Source: Thermoplasmata archaeon (GTDB lineage Archaea > Thermoplasmatota > E2 > DHVEG-1 > B18-G2). Taken from it: a stretch of DNA of 5,224 bases. The stretch lies in NCBI GenBank assembly GCA_021163455.1, contig JAGGWT010000136.1, positions 1 to 5,224 on the forward strand, read 5' to 3'. Below are positions 5,165 through 5,224 of the stretch, piece by piece. Position 1 is the first letter of the stretch; every line of letters begins with the position of its first letter. The position numbers and the translations under genes were made by a program. The notes beneath the pieces are model-generated. The model made no database searches, was not told the DNA's origin, and worked only from the letters and a program-made list of their open reading frames with translations.

Positions 5165-5224
5165 ATTGACATAAATAGAAAATTAGAAAAATAAATAGCC
5201 AATGCTCTCAAAGTTGTGTATTCA

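Noticed and set aside
5165..5224. Possible gene end or promoter in the last 60 bases
   Set aside because: One minus-strand frame is open across it (about 20 codons) but has no recognisable features. An AT-rich stretch near 5190 could be a TATA box for a gene outside the window. Neither can be supported.

Overview
This window looks like the chromosome of a euryarchaeote in the broad sense, possibly a Thermoplasmatota-like lineage, though I cannot fix the taxon from sequence alone. The evidence is archaeal throughout. Several genes have a TATA box about 27 bases before the start codon and no Shine-Dalgarno site, which is a leaderless arrangement. The tRNAs lack an encoded CCA, and one tRNA carries a bulge-helix-bulge intron. 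There is a ThiS/MoaD-like small protein ending in Gly-Gly that resembles archaeal SAMP2, a THUMP-SPOUT RNA methyltransferase of an archaeal type, and a stand-alone PurQ.

Layout from left to right: (1) the last 25 codons of an unidentified plus-strand gene (1-79). (2) Convergent to it, a minus-strand alpha-glucan phosphorylase (107-1789), with a TATA box placed for leaderless transcription. (3) A minus-strand type II tRNA-Ser(CGA) (1853-1939) with its own TATA box and a T-run terminator. (4) Divergent from it, a 64-residue SAMP/MoaD-like protein (1985-2179), followed after a single base by tRNA-Glu(CTC) (2181-2284), which is split by a 29-nt intron. (5) A THUMP-SPOUT predicted RNA methyltransferase (2318-3385). 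(6) Overlapping its 3' end tail to tail by 27 bases, a minus-strand gene (3359-4258) for a probable transcriptional regulator that I cannot assign to a named family. (7) Divergent from that gene, purQ (4331-5164). Both seem to use one symmetric TATA element in a 72-bp intergenic region. The last 60 bases hold nothing I can name.

The genes do not form one pathway. Glucan phosphorylase serves storage-polysaccharide breakdown and PurQ serves purine synthesis. The middle of the window is a small translation/tRNA cluster: two tRNA genes, a sulfur-carrier or ubiquitin-like protein whose closest known relatives take part in tRNA thiolation, and a predicted tRNA or rRNA methyltransferase. The most notable points are the tRNA-Glu intron, the near-zero spacing between the SAMP-like gene and that tRNA, and the shared divergent promoter. 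I see no CRISPR array, insertion sequence, phage gene or clearly novel multi-gene system.
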